In this document: positions 4,797 to 5,542 of the stretch, in pieces | How positions within the stretch are numbered: position 1 is the stretch's first letter | How the letters are laid out: the number at the start of each line of letters is the position of its first letter | Origin: JAFARE01 sp035566535 | Lineage (GTDB): Bacteria > Chloroflexota > Dormibacteria > Aeolococcales > Aeolococcaceae | Assembly (NCBI GenBank): GCA_035566535.1 | Contig: DATMRA010000173.1 | Span: forward strand, 1-5,542 | Length of the DNA: 5,542 nucleotides | Direction: 5' to 3' | The notes under the pieces: model-generated | Databases searched by the model: none | Told to the model about the DNA's origin: nothing | What the model saw: only the letters and a program-made list of their open reading frames with translations | Translations under genes and position numbers: made by a program

Positions 4797-5542
4797 GTGA
4801 GTAAACGACGCGGCACAGCGCCGGCGGATCTGGTTCTCGAGACGTGCCCCCACTGCGATCAACTCGTGCCTGTGGGCGCGTACTGCGGCAACTGCGGCGC
4901 CCACCTCGCCGACGCGGCCGGGCGCACGCGCCTGCACGCGTATGCCGCCGCACCGAACGAACAGGTGATGCGGCCCACGGTTATTTCGACGCTCTTCCCT
5001 CACCTGCCGCATCGTCATGCACACGTGTTTCGGGAGGTGCTCGGCGCCGGTCTCCTCATCGTCGTGCTGCTCGCCGCGGTCCGCCTCTACACCTCTGCAC
5101 TGATCGGCGCCGCGCTGCTGCTCCCGATCCTGTATCTCGTCTACCTCTACGAGGTCGACGTCTACGAGACCGAGCCCGTGCTCGTCGTCGGCGCGACGTT
5201 CGTGACCGGGGCGGCACTTGGCGTGGGCTATGCGCTCGTGACCGGACACTTCATCAGCGGCACCATCGGGGGCACACAACAGGGGCCCTTCGTCAGCGGA
5301 GTCGTGCTGCCGTCTATCGCGCAGCTGCTCATGGTCGTGGGGCCACTGTTGCTGCTCTCACACAGCCAATTCGACGAGACACTCGACGGCCTGACCTTCG
5401 GCGTGACAGCGGCGCTGGGCTTCACGCTGGCTGCGGTGCTCACCGGTTTCTGGCATGTCTTCACCGCGCCATTGCAGGGAAATTCAAGCGTGTCCCCGGG
5501 CGAGCTGCTGCGCCTCGCCCGCGAAGGCATACTCGTGCAGCT
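4797..5542 (+). CDS. Zinc-ribbon, PrsW-like multi-pass membrane protein, apparently lacking catalytic glutamates (3' truncated)
   Basis: The frame is open from GTG 4797 to the window edge (248 residues, no stop). GGAG at 4785-4788, eight bases upstream, supports this start. Residues 17-33 form a zinc ribbon, Cys17-x2-Cys20-x9-Cys30-x2-Cys33 (CPHC then CGNC). A linker to about 80 leads into membrane segments at roughly 81-98, 101-118, 128-149, 166-188 and 199-222. The phrase YLYEVDVYETEP (116-127) and the block FDETLDGLTFGVTAALGF (192-209) match the pattern of PrsW family (M82) intramembrane proteases, where YEPEP-like and DG-xx-xG-xx-GxGF phrases flank the active site. Where active members have an EExxK motif, this protein has Ala175-Gln176-x2-Met179, and the later E-N pair reads Ala213-Val214. 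It is therefore likely a non-proteolytic relative, although residues beyond the window are unseen. Family assignment is from recalled patterns. Confidence 0.75.
   Translation, partial: MSKRRGTAPADLVLETCPHCDQLVPVGAYCGNCGAHLADAAGRTRLHAYAAAPNEQVMRPTVISTLFPHLPHRHAHVFREVLGAGLLIVVLLAAVRLYTSALIGAALLLPILYLVYLYEVDVYETEPVLVVGATFVTGAALGVGYALVTGHFISGTIGGTQQGPFVSGVVLPSIAQLLMVVGPLLLLSHSQFDETLDGLTFGVTAALGFTLAAVLTGFWHVFTAPLQGNSSVSPGELLRLAREGILVQ

Noticed and set aside
4789..4800. Tiny ATG-ATG-GCG-TGA frame overlapping the GTG start of the membrane protein gene
   Set aside because: A three-codon leader could in principle modulate initiation, but such a short frame arises easily by chance and the GGAG spacing suits the GTG start.
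4755..5279. 174-codon - strand frame opposite the membrane protein gene
   Set aside because: Its charged, His/Glu/Arg-rich product is the typical complement of a hydrophobic membrane gene, and the + strand frame has a ribosome site, a zinc ribbon and membrane segments.

Overview
This is a GC-rich, densely packed bacterial chromosomal segment with five enzyme or regulator genes and one membrane protein. Both end genes are cut by the window edges. The high GC content, short gaps, mixture of GTG and possible CTG starts and a divergent ATP-type PEP carboxykinase suggest an uncultured soil-type bacterium near Chloroflexota, Candidatus Dormibacterota or Actinomycetota. That placement is an inference from style only; no marker gene fixes the taxon. 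There are no RNA genes, insertion sequences, CRISPR repeats or phage genes.

Layout: (1) positions 1-408, + strand, the 3' part of an ECF-type sigma factor whose region 4 runs into a C-terminal zinc-binding anti-sigma-like (ZAS/zf-HC2) motif; (2) about 405-1538, + strand, a glycerate kinase that starts inside or just after the sigma factor stop; (3) 1532-2488, - strand, a branched-chain amino acid aminotransferase whose stop overlaps that of the glycerate kinase by 7 bases; (4) 2489-2636, a 148-base divergent promoter region with a perfect inverted repeat and a candidate -10 element; (5) 2637-4193, + strand, a divergent ATP-type PEP carboxykinase; (6) 4213-4722, + strand, a small SRPBCC (START-like) protein, probably co-transcribed with the carboxykinase; (7) 4797 to the window end, + strand, an N-terminal zinc ribbon followed by a multi-pass PrsW-like membrane domain that seems to lack the catalytic glutamates.

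The three central enzymes work around PEP, glycerate and branched-chain amino acid metabolism. Glycerate kinase feeds phosphoglycerate to lower glycolysis. PEP carboxykinase links oxaloacetate to PEP. The aminotransferase exchanges amino groups between branched-chain amino acids and 2-oxoglutarate. They lie on opposite strands, so they are neighbours in central metabolism rather than one operon. I see no clear new multi-gene system. The observations most worth following are the apparently inactive zinc-ribbon/PrsW-like protein, the sigma factor with a built-in ZAS-like motif, the altered nucleotide-binding region of the carboxykinase, and a nearly identical -10-like element before two genes.
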